Shown: positions 9,271 through 18,285 of the stretch, one piece after another | How the letters are laid out: each line of letters starts with the position of its first letter | Numbering within the stretch: position 1 is the first letter of the stretch | Assembly (NCBI RefSeq): GCF_003977685.1 | Contig: NZ_RYZH01000023.1 | Span: 40,936-104,935 of the forward strand | From: Tautonia sociabilis | GTDB lineage: Bacteria; Planctomycetota; Planctomycetia; Isosphaerales; Isosphaeraceae | Reading direction: 5' to 3' | Length of the DNA stretch: 64,000 nt | The notes under the pieces: model-generated | The model's database searches: none | The model's input: the letters and a program-made list of their open reading frames with translations, nothing else | Told to the model about the DNA's origin: nothing | Position numbers and translations under genes: made by a program

Positions 9271-11492
9271 GGGGAGCGCTCGTCCTCCGGGGCCGTCGGC
9301 CAGAGCACGCGGTAGAGCTGGTGATCGGGGCCGATCGCCGTCGGCGGCGCCAGCACCCCGGCCGTCACGAGGCGGTCGAACAGGGCTCTCGTCACGACCG
9401 GCGAGAACCCGTACCCCCCCGGCTTGTTGTGCCGGGCGATCTCGACCCAGTCCACGTAGATGTGAGAAACCCCCAGCCGGTTCAGCTCGGCGGCGATCTC
9501 CGACGGGGATCTCCCGGAGACGACCTGCTCCAGCAGCTCCCGGTCGAAGACCGTGCTGTATCGGATCGGCCGGTTCATCGGGAAGACGGCCGCCTGGCCG
9601 ACGATCAGGGGGACCGCCTCCGGAGGCAGGGCCTCGTCAAGCCGGGCCAGGGGAGGGTTGGCCGCCTCGGCAACCTCTCGGCGGAGCCGGGGCAGGTCGG
9701 CGAGCCAGTCGGTCGGCATGCAGAGGGGGGTGGTGAGGAACAGCAGGTTCGCGAGCGTCCCCGACGCCAGGACCGTCCCCAGCCAGACCGGCCAGGGAGG
9801 GCGCCGGGTCCAATCCGCCCCGATCCCCGCCAGCACTGCCGCCGCCGGCAGCAGGGGGAGCCAGAAGCGGTCGAGCCGGTGAGTCATCAGGAACCAGGTC
9901 GCGAACAGGTAGGCAACATAGGCCAGCAGCACCCCCGAGAACCGTCGAGAGCCCGGCCGAAGCAGCGCCAGCGGTACGAGCAGGGCGTAGAGCGGCGACT
10001 GCCAGTCCGACCTCCCGGCCACGTCGATCGCCGCCGAGGCCAGGGCCGCCGGGGAGGTCGGCCTCGGCCCGTGGGCGGCCCACCACTTGGCGTCGAGGTC
10101 GGCGTCCCAGTCGTTCCCGCCGAAGATCCCGAAGGCGAGCGGGTAGACCGGGTTCCCCGTGTCGACCACATTCCGGACCAGCCAGGGGCCGACCGCCACC
10201 GAGACTCCCGCCGCGAAGGCGAACGGGATCCGCCACGACCTCTCCCGGATCGCCGACGCCGCCGCCACCAGGCCGAACGGGACGACGGCCGACACCAACC
10301 CCGGGTACTTGCTGGCCATCGCTCCTCCCGCCAGCAGGCCGGCGAGGACCCAGAGGGCCAACCGCTTCCGGTCCTCTTCCGGGCCCGACCACGCCAGTCC
10401 CGAGACGACCACCAGCCCCGCATGGAAGGCGCAGAGCGGGCCCTCGACGAACGGGAAGGTCGCCAGGCGGGCGACCCAGGGCGTCGTCAGGTAGACCAGC
10501 CCCGCCACCCAGGCCGCTCGGCCCGATCCCCATCGCCAGGCCGCCGAGGCCACCAGCGCCGCCGAAACCGGAGCGAACGCGGCGATCAGGAGCTGTCCGA
10601 CCAGGGCGCCGAGCCACCAGTCATCGAGCACGGTCATCCCCAGCAGGTGGAGCATCTCCACCGCCGAGGGCATGCTTGTGTACACATTGTGCGGCAGGAA
10701 GGCGATCCGGCCGAGCTGGTGGTACTCCTTCGGCCCCTGGAGGTGGTACTCGAGGGCGTCGAACTCGATCGTCGGCTGCATGGCCCCCAGGGCCATCAGC
10801 AGGAGGACCGGGGAGAGGATCAGGCCGAGGCCAAGGATCGGCCAGGGGGAACGCTTCTGGGAGTCCGGCCGTCGGGCCGCTGCCGATCTCCCGGCCCCGC
10901 TCCGCTGGGGAGCGGGACCGGCAGGATGGGAGCGGACGAGGTCTCGGGCTCGGGCAGCGGCGCCGGCGAGCAGGAGGGCGCCGAGCCAGAGTCTCGTGGG
11001 CCAGGGGGAGAGCAGACCGCACTTGCCGAGGCCGAGGGTCAGCGCGGCCAGCAGGGTGGATCCGGAGGCGAAGGCGATCGGCCACCGAGCGAGCGGCGGG
11101 AATCGGCCAGAGAGGCCAAGCGCCCGCAGGGTGAGGTCGCCCAGGGAGAGGGCGGCCCCTCCGATGAGGAGGGCGGCCAGGACGATCGGCAGCCGCTGGG
11201 CCAGGTGATCGACGTCGGAGAGGCTGGCGAGGACCCGGGCGAAGTGGTCGTCGGCCGTCAGCAGGAAGTCGGCGCGGCGGAGCCGGGGCAAGTCGGCCGC
11301 GTCCCCCCCGGAGGCGACGGCGTCCGCTCGCTGGGCCTCGATGCTCGGCAGCGGCTCGGCCAGCAGCCAGGCAAGGGCGAGAGCCTGGAGCGCGGCCACG
11401 AGCAGGATGGCCCCGGCCCCCGGCCCCCGGGAGGCCCCCCCCTGCCCCGCCTCCTGGCCCCTCCCGGTCAGAGCGTCGGCCCGATCGACCAC
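9267..11492 (-). CDS. Large multi-spanning membrane protein, possible GT39-like glycosyltransferase
   Basis: A 741-residue protein with about a dozen hydrophobic helices spread over residues 25-560 and a soluble C-terminal domain of about 150 residues. The loop containing EFDALEYHLQGPKEY, with an acidic residue in the first large loop, resembles the catalytic region of GT39/PMT-type lipid-linked sugar transferases. I call the family tentatively. The only N-terminal start I can find is a GTG at 11492, which lies 25 bp inside the upstream dehydratase gene. The stop overlaps the next ATG. Its position between a dehydratase-family gene and a GT1 gene suggests a role in envelope glycosylation. Confidence 0.75.
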   Translation of the reverse strand: MVDRADALTGRGQEAGQGGASRGPGAGAILLVAALQALALAWLLAEPLPSIEAQRADAVASGGDAADLPRLRRADFLLTADDHFARVLASLSDVDHLAQRLPIVLAALLIGGAALSLGDLTLRALGLSGRFPPLARWPIAFASGSTLLAALTLGLGKCGLLSPWPTRLWLGALLLAGAAARARDLVRSHPAGPAPQRSGAGRSAAARRPDSQKRSPWPILGLGLILSPVLLLMALGAMQPTIEFDALEYHLQGPKEYHQLGRIAFLPHNVYTSMPSAVEMLHLLGMTVLDDWWLGALVGQLLIAAFAPVSAALVASAAWRWGSGRAAWVAGLVYLTTPWVARLATFPFVEGPLCAFHAGLVVVSGLAWSGPEEDRKRLALWVLAGLLAGGAMASKYPGLVSAVVPFGLVAAASAIRERSWRIPFAFAAGVSVAVGPWLVRNVVDTGNPVYPLAFGIFGGNDWDADLDAKWWAAHGPRPTSPAALASAAIDVAGRSDWQSPLYALLVPLALLRPGSRRFSGVLLAYVAYLFATWFLMTHRLDRFWLPLLPAAAVLAGIGADWTRRPPWPVWLGTVLASGTLANLLFLTTPLCMPTDWLADLPRLRREVAEAANPPLARLDEALPPEAVPLIVGQAAVFPMNRPIRYSTVFDRELLEQVVSGRSPSEIAAELNRLGVSHIYVDWVEIARHNKPGGYGFSPVVTRALFDRLVTAGVLAPPTAIGPDHQLYRVLWPTAPEDERSP

Positions 11493-13045
11493 GGGGCGAA
11501 CTCCTCCTCGCCGACGCCGGCCTCCTCGCTCCGAGTGGGAGAGCCGCCGGCGACGGCCACGATCAGGTCGAACAGGCGGCGGCCGACCGACTCGACCGGC
11601 TCGCCGGCCAGGATCGTCCCGGCGTCGAGGTCCATGTCGTCCCGCATCCGATCATACATTGGCGTGTTCGTGGCGACCTTCACCGTCGGCGTCGGCTTCA
11701 GGCCGGAGACGCTCCCTCGGCCGGTGGTGAAGACCAGCACGTTGCAGCCGCCGGCGGCCAGGCCGGTCAGGCTCACCGGGTCGTAGCCGGGGGTGTCCAT
11801 GAACAGGAAGCCGGGTTTGGTGATCGGCTCGGCGTACTGGAGCACGTCGACCAGGGCGGTCGAGCCTCCCTTGGCCACGGCGCCGAGGGACTTCTCGTAG
11901 ATGGTCGTCAGCCCCCCCTCCTTGTTGCCGGGGGAGGGGTTGTTGTTGATCTCGGCGCCGAAGACGCCGGTGTACCATTCCCACCACTTGATTCGATCGA
12001 CGAGCTTCCGGCCGACCTCCTCGCTGACGGCCCTCCGGGTGAGCAGGTGCTCGGCGCCGTAGATTTCCGGCGTCTCGGCGAGCACGGCGGAGCCGCCCTG
12101 GGCGACGATCAGGTCGGCGGCGACGCCGAGGGCCGGGTTGGCGGTCACGCCGGAGTTGCCGTCGGAGCCGCCGCACTCCAGGCCGACGACGAGCTTCGAG
12201 GCCGGCTGCTCGGTGCGCCTCCAGGAGTCGGCGGCGGGCAACAGGCGGTGGACGGCCTCGACGGCGGCCTCGACCGTGCGGGCGATCCCCCCTTCCTCCT
12301 GGATGTTCAGGACCCGGGGGCGGGAGGGCTCGTCGCGACGGCCGCTCTCCTTGACCCCCGCCAGGGTGACAAGCTGGCGGGACTCGACCAGGTGGCTGGC
12401 GAAGCCGACCTCGCAGCCGAGGCCAATGAGGACGTACCCGGCCACGTTCGGATGGTTGGCGAAGCCGGCCAGCACGCGCTGGAGCTGCTGGTGGTCGGGC
12501 CCCTCGAACTGGAGGCCGCAGCCCCCCTTGTGGGTGATGGCGAAGACGCCGTCGACGTTCGGATAGTCGCGTCGCCAGGAGCCGTCCCGGAAGCGATCGG
12601 CGACGTACTTGGAGACGCTGGCCGAGCAGTTGACCGTGCTGATGACGGCCAGGTAGTTCCGGGTCCCCACCCTGCCATCCGGGCGGAGGAAGCCGGGGAA
12701 GGTGCGGGGGCGGTCGATCGGAGGGGGAACCGGGCGCTCGGTGGCGAAGGCGTAGTCGCGCTCGAACAGGTCGGCCCGGACGTTGTGCACGTGCACCCAG
12801 GAGCCGGCGGGGATGTCCACCGAGGCGAAGCCGATGATCTGCCCGTACTTGAGGACCGGTCGGCCGGCGGGGATGTCGACCGCGGCGACCTTGTGCCCGG
12901 GCCGGATCGGATCGATCGCCGAGACGGTCAGGCCGCCGAGGTCCAGGGCCGTCCCCGGGGCGATCCCCCGGCTCGCGACGGCCACGTTGTCGTCCTTCCG
13001 CAACCGGATCGCCGCCGGTGCCCGATCGCCGATCGCCGTCGCCAT
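11468..13045 (-). CDS. UxaA/altronate-galactarate dehydratase family enzyme
   Basis: A 525-residue protein in the altronate dehydratase (UxaA)/galactarate dehydratase (GarD) family. The N-terminal SAF-like domain (about 10-75) contains GIAPGTAL, GHKVA and YGQIIGFA. The large C-terminal domain shows GFLRPDGRVGTRNYL, HKGGCG, LECGGSDGNSG and NNNPSPGNKEGGLT, all typical of the family; Cys and His residues there hold the metal. The family removes water from sugar acids. The start at 13045 (MATAIGD) follows a good GGGAAGCGAGG Shine-Dalgarno; the open frame upstream is repeat-derived noise. No uronate-isomerase partner is visible nearby, so the substrate is open. Confidence 0.92.
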   Translation of the reverse strand: MATAIGDRAPAAIRLRKDDNVAVASRGIAPGTALDLGGLTVSAIDPIRPGHKVAAVDIPAGRPVLKYGQIIGFASVDIPAGSWVHVHNVRADLFERDYAFATERPVPPPIDRPRTFPGFLRPDGRVGTRNYLAVISTVNCSASVSKYVADRFRDGSWRRDYPNVDGVFAITHKGGCGLQFEGPDHQQLQRVLAGFANHPNVAGYVLIGLGCEVGFASHLVESRQLVTLAGVKESGRRDEPSRPRVLNIQEEGGIARTVEAAVEAVHRLLPAADSWRRTEQPASKLVVGLECGGSDGNSGVTANPALGVAADLIVAQGGSAVLAETPEIYGAEHLLTRRAVSEEVGRKLVDRIKWWEWYTGVFGAEINNNPSPGNKEGGLTTIYEKSLGAVAKGGSTALVDVLQYAEPITKPGFLFMDTPGYDPVSLTGLAAGGCNVLVFTTGRGSVSGLKPTPTVKVATNTPMYDRMRDDMDLDAGTILAGEPVESVGRRLFDLIVAVAGGSPTRSEEAGVGEEEFAPWSIGPTL

Positions 13046-13290
13046 GCCGAAGCCTCGCTTCCCGCCGGAAGCCTCCCCGGGTCCCGCCGGATCGGCCCTC
13101 GATCCGGGCTCCAGTTTATCGCCCTCCCCCCGGCTCCGCGAGGGAGGGGAGGAGCCGAGCGGCTCGGAGAGCCTCCCGGACGGGAGGGCCGCCGGCCGGG
13201 CCCTCGCCTCGCGGCCGCCGAGACCTTCCGGACGCCGGAGGGGCCTCTCGATCGGGGCCGAGGCCGTCTGGAACGCGGCCGGTGCGCTGG

Positions 13291-13750
13291 GGATGATCGG
13301 CGCAAGGAGTTTTGGCATCAAGAATTCCGGCGTGCGATTGGCTTCGTTCCGCGCCGGTTGCCGGCCGTACCGCCGGGCCGATCTCGGGCTCGGCCGGCCC
13401 CCCATCGCGGTCGAGGCGGGGGTCCAGGGCCGGGGCCGGCCGGCTCTCCCGACCCGGAGGCGGATCGGGGCCGGATCGCCGCCGGCGCGTCTCGGATGAT
13501 CGTCGGATCCTTTTGCAGTCAAACCCCTTCGGGATCGAATTGGCTTCGTTCCGCGCAATGGGGGGCGACGCTCCCGGACGACCGATCGGGGACCGACCGG
13601 GTCCGGTGGCACCGGGGCCGGCCTGGCGTCGAGCACCGGCCCGGATGGGGAGGGAACGGTGATCGGTGCGCGATCGGTGCGCTGAGGTGGTTCGACGGAA
13701 CTGGTTTCTCTTCCAGTGATTTCGGCGAGACAATGGCTTCGTTCCGCGCC
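13291..13750. repeat. Three copies of a ~65-bp dispersed repeat in a 1.5-kb gene-free gap
   Basis: Copies lie at about 13291-13355, 13494-13556 and 13684-13750, roughly 200 bp apart. All end in the same core, TGGCTTCGTTCCGCGC. Copies 1 and 2 also begin alike (GGATGATCG) and share TTTTG near the middle. Read on the minus strand, the core gives RNEA in all three copies, which creates spurious open frames. The gap 13046-14238 has no convincing gene: frames across it are Arg/Pro/Ser-rich without domains. The repeats look like a small non-coding family; the wider gap also holds irregular GC-rich inverted repeats near 13120-13160. Confidence 0.6.
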
Positions 13751-14238
13751 GAGTGCGCTCGAGGAGCGTCCGTCCGGGGGGATGCCGAGGAGCGACCGGA
13801 CGACTGGCCGAGCCGGCCGGAGGGGAGAGCGCTCGGGGGAGATCGGCGGTCGGTTCGGGAAAGATCGCACCGGTCGGGCTCCGAGTCGGGAGGGACGGAG
13901 GGGCTGGACGATGGGCCCCGACTGCTGGGAATCATCGGGATCGGGACCGGGACGACCCACACCGACTGGGAGGGGAGGACGGTGTCTCCAGGGAGCGGCC
14001 CCGCGATGCCAGGACGGGCGGGGTTGCTCGGGCGGGGAGGTCGGGGTCCGGGCGCGTGGATTGACGGGGGGCGAGGAGTGTCTTGGATCCGGGGTCGCGA
14101 ACGGAACCATTGGGGGGGACGTCGGAGGGGATTGGGAGGCCGGCTGCGCGCCGGATCGGGCCGGCAGAGCGGTTCGGACGGGACAGGCAGGCCGCCGGAA
14201 TCGCGGACGAATCACTCCGGCTTGATGGGATCGGACGC

Positions 14239-14267
14239 TTGACAGGGCGTCCGGGGTCGACTATCCT
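14239..14267 (+). promoter_or_regulatory. Strong sigma70-type promoter upstream of small RNA / propionate operon
   Basis: TTGACA at 14239-14244, a 17-bp spacer, then TATCCT at 14262-14267. This is the best match to a housekeeping promoter in the window. Transcription should begin near 14274. It lies at the 3' edge of the repeat-filled gap and points towards the terminator at 14318-14359 and the operon at 14583. The same -10, TATCCT, occurs in front of the DUF1559 gene at 53219. Confidence 0.65.
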
Positions 14268-14273
14268 CCGCAT

Positions 14274-14359
14274 GAGTAAGCCACTCATGACGAGGTGGCG
14301 ACTGATCGGCTGAGAGAGCCCCGCCATGCGATCTCGTATCGCATGATGGGGCTTTTTTT
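14274..14359 (+). ncRNA. Candidate ~86-nt small RNA or attenuator leader
   Basis: This short transcript is bounded by a consensus promoter (14239-14267) and an intrinsic terminator (14318-14359). A 7-bp inverted repeat, CATGAGT/ACTCATG with loop AAGCC (14271-14289), opens it, although the predicted start near 14274 may remove part of the left arm. No ORF with a ribosome site fits inside. It could be an independent regulatory RNA, or the prematurely terminated leader of the propionate operon 224 bp downstream. I do not recognise an Rfam family. Confidence 0.5.
14318..14359 (+). terminator. Intrinsic terminator
   Basis: The left arm is GCCCCGCCATGCG (14318-14330) and the right arm CGCATGATGGGGC (14340-14352). 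They form a 13-bp stem with one G-U and one C-A mismatch, extended by two A-T pairs in the loop, followed by seven T. This is a textbook rho-independent terminator on the plus strand, yet no plus-strand gene ends before it. Confidence 0.85.
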
Positions 14360-14470
14360 GTTGTCCGCCGATGCGTACAACCGAGGGCGAACCCGGTTGG
14401 CACGCCGTCCTCCCGAGCGGGACACATCGACGGCGGGGCTCTCCCCCCCGTCCCGGCCGATCGGCGGATT

Positions 14471-14515
14471 GGATCGGCCCGTTCTGGGCCGATGCGATGC
14501 GCACGGGGCCGATCC
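14471..14515 (+). promoter_or_regulatory. Leader with two mutually exclusive hairpins
   Basis: GGATCGGCCC (14471-14480) can pair with GGGCCGAT (14486-14493) as a tight 8-bp hairpin with loop GTTCT. It can also pair with the fully complementary GGGCCGATCC (14506-14515), giving 10 bp. The choice between the two would change the structure of the 68 bases before the CoA-transferase start. This is suggestive of a switch, but short GC-rich complementarity is common in this genome. Confidence 0.35.
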
Positions 14516-14582
14516 GAACGGAACTGATCTGATCCGAGCCCAGCGACCGCGCTTGACCCTGAGAGCCGGAGAGTCCACGGCG

Positions 14583-16097
14583 ATGGCGGCTGCATTCGCG
14601 TTCCCGGAACTGACCGCCGAGGAGGCGGCCGAACTGATCCCCCACGGGGGGATGCTCGCCGTCGGCGGCTTCACGCCGGCGGGGGCTCCCAAGGCGGTGC
14701 CCCGGGCGCTGGCCCGTCGGGCTCGCCGGCTGCACGAGGCGGGCTCGCCGTTCCAGGTGCGGCTGATCAGCGGCGCGTCGACCGGGGAGGCGTGCGACGA
14801 CGAGCTGGGCGAGGCCGAGGCGGTGAGCTGGCGGGCGCCGTACCTGACCTCGTCGCCGATGCGGAGGCTGGCGAACGCGGGGAAGCTCGACTTCGTCGAC
14901 ATGCACCTGTCGCACGTCGCGCAGATGGTGCTCGAAGGGTTCCTCGGGCCGGTGGACGTGGCGGTGGTGGAGGCGACGGAGGTCACTCCCGACGGCAAGG
15001 TGTACCTGACGACGGGGATCGGCAACGCGCCGACGTTCCTGCGGTGCGCCGAGAAGGTGGTCATCGAGCTGAACGCCCGGCACGACCCCCGGCTCCGGGA
15101 GATGGCCGACATCCTGGTGCTGCCGCCGCCGCCGAACCGCAAGCCAATTCCGATCAACGACCCGCTGGACAAGGTGGGCACGCCTCACGCGCTGGTCGAC
15201 CCGAAGAAGGTGGTCGGCGTGGTCCGCACCGACGAGCCGGACGGCGGCCGGGGGTTCGCGCCTCCGGACGAGACGAGCCGTCGGATCGCTCGGCATGTCG
15301 CGCGGTTTCTGCTCGACGAGATGGCGGCGGGGAGGATCCCCAGCGGGTTCCTGCCGTTGCAGAGCGGGGTGGGGAACGTCTGCAACGCGGTGATCGCCGG
15401 CCTGGCGGAGAGCCCCGACTTCCCGAAGTTCAAGGTGTACACGGAAGTCTTGCAGGACGCGATGCTCGATCTGATCGCCGCCGGGGGGGTGACGGGGGCG
15501 AGCACCTGCTCCCTGACGCTGTCGGACGAGAAGCTCTCGTGGCTGTACGAGCACTTCGACGCGTTCGCCGATCGGATCGTGCTGCGGCCTCAGGAGATCT
15601 CAAACAACCCGGGGATCGCCCGTCGGCTGGGGGTGATCGCCACGAACACGGCGATCGAGGTGGACATCTACGGCCACGCCAACTCCACCCACTTCTTCGG
15701 CACCCAGGTGATGAACGGCCTGGGAGGCAGCGGCGACTTCGAGCGGAACGCCTACCTGTCGATCTTCATGTGCCCGTCGGTCGCCAAGGGGGGCCGGATC
15801 TCGACCGTGGTGCCGATGTGCTCTCATGTTGACCACAGCGAGCACTCGGTGCAGGTGATCGTCACCGAGCAGGGGCTGGCCGACCTGAGGGGGCTGGCCC
15901 CGGTGCCGAGGGCGAAAACGATCATCGAGAGGTGTGCGCACCCGGCGTACCGGGACTACCTGATGCATTACCTCGAGTCGAGCCCGCCAGGGCACCTCCG
16001 CCACGACCTGAGGCGCTGTTTCGAGCTGCACTCGAACTTCCTCGAGGGGGGAGCGATGCTACCCGACCTCGACCTTTCCCAGTTCGGCTCGCGTTGA
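14583..16097 (+). CDS. Acetyl-CoA hydrolase/transferase family, likely propionyl-CoA:succinate CoA-transferase
   Basis: A 504-residue class I CoA-transferase of the Cat1/acetyl-CoA hydrolase family, the usual length for propionyl-CoA:succinate or succinyl-CoA:acetate CoA-transferases. Visible family segments are GGMLAVGGFTPAGAPKAVP near the N-terminus, TTGIGNAPTF, SGVGNVCNAV, VYTEVLQDAM with the catalytic glutamate, EISNNPGIARRLGVIATNTA, and VDHSEHSVQVIVTEQGLADLR near the C-terminus. The frame is open further upstream, but the ATG at 14583 follows GGAGAG and matches the family start. It is the first gene of the propionate operon, so exchange of CoA between propionyl-CoA and succinate is the best guess; acetate use cannot be excluded. 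Confidence 0.88.
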   Translation: MAAAFAFPELTAEEAAELIPHGGMLAVGGFTPAGAPKAVPRALARRARRLHEAGSPFQVRLISGASTGEACDDELGEAEAVSWRAPYLTSSPMRRLANAGKLDFVDMHLSHVAQMVLEGFLGPVDVAVVEATEVTPDGKVYLTTGIGNAPTFLRCAEKVVIELNARHDPRLREMADILVLPPPPNRKPIPINDPLDKVGTPHALVDPKKVVGVVRTDEPDGGRGFAPPDETSRRIARHVARFLLDEMAAGRIPSGFLPLQSGVGNVCNAVIAGLAESPDFPKFKVYTEVLQDAMLDLIAAGGVTGASTCSLTLSDEKLSWLYEHFDAFADRIVLRPQEISNNPGIARRLGVIATNTAIEVDIYGHANSTHFFGTQVMNGLGGSGDFERNAYLSIFMCPSVAKGGRISTVVPMCSHVDHSEHSVQVIVTEQGLADLRGLAPVPRAKTIIERCAHPAYRDYLMHYLESSPPGHLRHDLRRCFELHSNFLEGGAMLPDLDLSQFGSR

Positions 16098-16134
16098 CCG
16101 GTTCCCGAGCAGGGCCCGAAGGGGATCGTTCCCG

Positions 16135-18285
16135 ATGATCGCCAAGGATCTGGACATCGCCGCCGACTTCCCGCCCGCGACCTTCGAGCAATGGCGGAAG
16201 AACGCCGAGGCGGAGCTGAAGGGGGCGCCGTTCGAGAAGAAGCTCGTCGGCCACACCTTCGAGGGAATCGACATCCAGCCGCTCTACACGAGCGACCACT
16301 GGCCCTCGGCCGGGGATCCCTCGGGGTTCCCCGGTTTCTCCCCGCGGACCCGGGGGGATCGCGTGCTGGGGAACGTCTGCTCCGGCTGGGACATCCGCCA
16401 GGAGCACCTGCACCCGGACCCGATCGAGGCCAATCACGCCATCCTGGAGGATCTGGAGCACGGCGTGACCTCGATCCAGCTCCGCCTGGATGCCGCCGCC
16501 TGCGCCGGCCTGGACGCCGACGACCGCTCGGCGGTCGGCCTGGCGGGCCAGGACGGGGTGATGGCGTACTCGCTGGGGGACCTGGACCGGGTGCTCGACC
16601 GGGTTCGGCTGGAGATCGCGCCGGTGTCGATCGACGGCGGCGGCTCGTTCCTGCCGACGGCGGCGCTGCTGGCCGGGCTGCTGGAGGCCAGGGGAATCGA
16701 GCCGTCGCTCGTCCGCTGCGCCTTCAACGCCGACCCGATCGGCGCCCTGATGCGGGAGGGCCGCCTGGGCGTGCCGATCGACTCGGCGATGGCGGAGCTG
16801 GCCGACCTGGCGGCCTGGACCGCCTCTCGGTACCCGGAGGCGACCTCGGTGGAGGTCGGCACGGGGCCGTACCACCACGCCGGGGCGACCAGCACGCAGG
16901 ATCTGGCGTTCGCCGTGGCCACCGGGCTGGAATACTTGCGGGCGATGACCGCCGCCGGCCTGGACGTGAACACGGCGGCCCGGCAGATCGCCTTCGGCGT
17001 GAGCCTGGGCACGCAATTCTTCCGGGCGATCGCCAAGCTGAGGGCGCTTCGGCTGATGTGGTCGAAGGTCGTCTCGGAATGCGGCGGAGACCCGGATTCG
17101 GGAAGGACGATGCGCCTGCGGGCCCGGACGAGCCGTCGGGTGCTGACGAGCGTCGACCCGTGGGTGAACCTGCTGCGGAACACCGTCTGCTGCTTCGCCG
17201 GCGCCGTGGGGGGGGCCGATTCGATCACGACGGCACCCATGGACGCCGCCATCGGTCTGAGCGACCACTTCTCCCGGCGCCTGGCGAGGAACACGCAGAT
17301 CATCCTCCAGGAGGAATCGTACCTGAACCGGGTGATCGACCCGGCGGGAGGCTCCTGGTTCATCGAGAGCCTGACGGATCGGCTGGCCGAGGAGGCGTGG
17401 CGGATCGTGCGGGAGGTCGAGGCCCAAGGCGGGATGATCGCGGCCGCGGTTGGCGGCTGGGTTGGCGAGCGGATCGCGCAGGTCGAAGAGGAGAGAGAGA
17501 AGCAGATCGCGACTCGGAAGCTGGTCGTGACGGGAGTGAGCGAGCACCCTGACGTGCGCGAGGAGCGGCTGGTGCGTCCGAAGCCGGATCTCGCCCGGCT
17601 TCGGGCCGAGGCCTCGGCCCGGCTGGTCGCCTGGCGACGGGACCACAAGGGGAAAGACGCCCTGCGGTCGCTGGCCGAGTCGGCGCGCAACCCAGGCCGA
17701 GCCCCCGGCTCGCTGACCGGGATCGCGGTGCGGGCGGCCCGGGAGGGAGCGACGATCGGGCAGATGGCCAAGGCGCTGGCCGAAGCGGCGGCGGGCCGGC
17801 CGCCGGCCCAGGCGACCGCGCTGGCGGTCCACCCCTACGCCGCCGCGTTCGAGGAGCTGCGCGCGGCCGCCGACCTCCTCGCCGAGAAGACGGGGAGGAG
17901 GCCGAAAGTCTTCCTCGCGAACCTGGGCTCGCCGGCCGAGTTCATCGCGCGATCGACCTACGCCCTGAACTTCTTCGAGGCCGGCGGATTCGAGGAGGTA
18001 AACAACGACGGCTTCGCCGATCCGGAGGCGGTCGCCCGCGCCTTCGCCAGCAGCGGAGCCGCCATCGCCGTGCTCTGCTCGAGCGACGCGATGTACGAGC
18101 GGATGGCCGAGCCCTCGGCCCGAGCCCTGAAGGCCGCCGGCGCCCGGACGGTGGTGCTGGCGGGCAACCCCGGGGCGAACGAGGCGAGATATCGCGCGGC
18201 GGGAGTGGATCGATTCATCTTCATTCGGTGCGACGTCCTGGGGACGCTCCGGGACCTGCTGCGCGAGGAAGGGGCCCTGCGATGA
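16135..18285 (+). CDS. mutA: Methylmalonyl-CoA mutase small (non-catalytic) subunit
   Basis: A 716-residue homologue of methylmalonyl-CoA mutase whose C-terminal domain lacks the DxHxxG cobalamin ligand motif, as expected for the small subunit of the heterodimeric enzyme. A TIM-barrel half is recognisable ([65 protein letters not shown]). The C-terminal Rossmann-like domain reads [19 protein letters not shown]. With MutB it interconverts succinyl-CoA and (R)-methylmalonyl-CoA using adenosylcobalamin supplied to MutB. Its stop overlaps the mutB start by 4 bp (ATGA). Confidence 0.93.
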   Translation: MIAKDLDIAADFPPATFEQWRKNAEAELKGAPFEKKLVGHTFEGIDIQPLYTSDHWPSAGDPSGFPGFSPRTRGDRVLGNVCSGWDIRQEHLHPDPIEANHAILEDLEHGVTSIQLRLDAAACAGLDADDRSAVGLAGQDGVMAYSLGDLDRVLDRVRLEIAPVSIDGGGSFLPTAALLAGLLEARGIEPSLVRCAFNADPIGALMREGRLGVPIDSAMAELADLAAWTASRYPEATSVEVGTGPYHHAGATSTQDLAFAVATGLEYLRAMTAAGLDVNTAARQIAFGVSLGTQFFRAIAKLRALRLMWSKVVSECGGDPDSGRTMRLRARTSRRVLTSVDPWVNLLRNTVCCFAGAVGGADSITTAPMDAAIGLSDHFSRRLARNTQIILQEESYLNRVIDPAGGSWFIESLTDRLAEEAWRIVREVEAQGGMIAAAVGGWVGERIAQVEEEREKQIATRKLVVTGVSEHPDVREERLVRPKPDLARLRAEASARLVAWRRDHKGKDALRSLAESARNPGRAPGSLTGIAVRAAREGATIGQMAKALAEAAAGRPPAQATALAVHPYAAAFEELRAAADLLAEKTGRRPKVFLANLGSPAEFIARSTYALNFFEAGGFEEVNNDGFADPEAVARAFASSGAAIAVLCSSDAMYERMAEPSARALKAAGARTVVLAGNPGANEARYRAAGVDRFIFIRCDVLGTLRDLLREEGALR

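Noticed and set aside
13291..13750. CRISPR-like spacing of the repeat cores
   Set aside because: There are only three units about 200 bp apart with imperfect repeats, no constant spacer length and no cas genes nearby.
13046..14215. N-terminal extension of the altronate-dehydratase-family gene across the repeat region
   Set aside because: The added 390 residues are Pro/Arg/Ser-rich and repeat-derived; the ATG at 13045 has a good ribosome site and the family's normal N-terminus.
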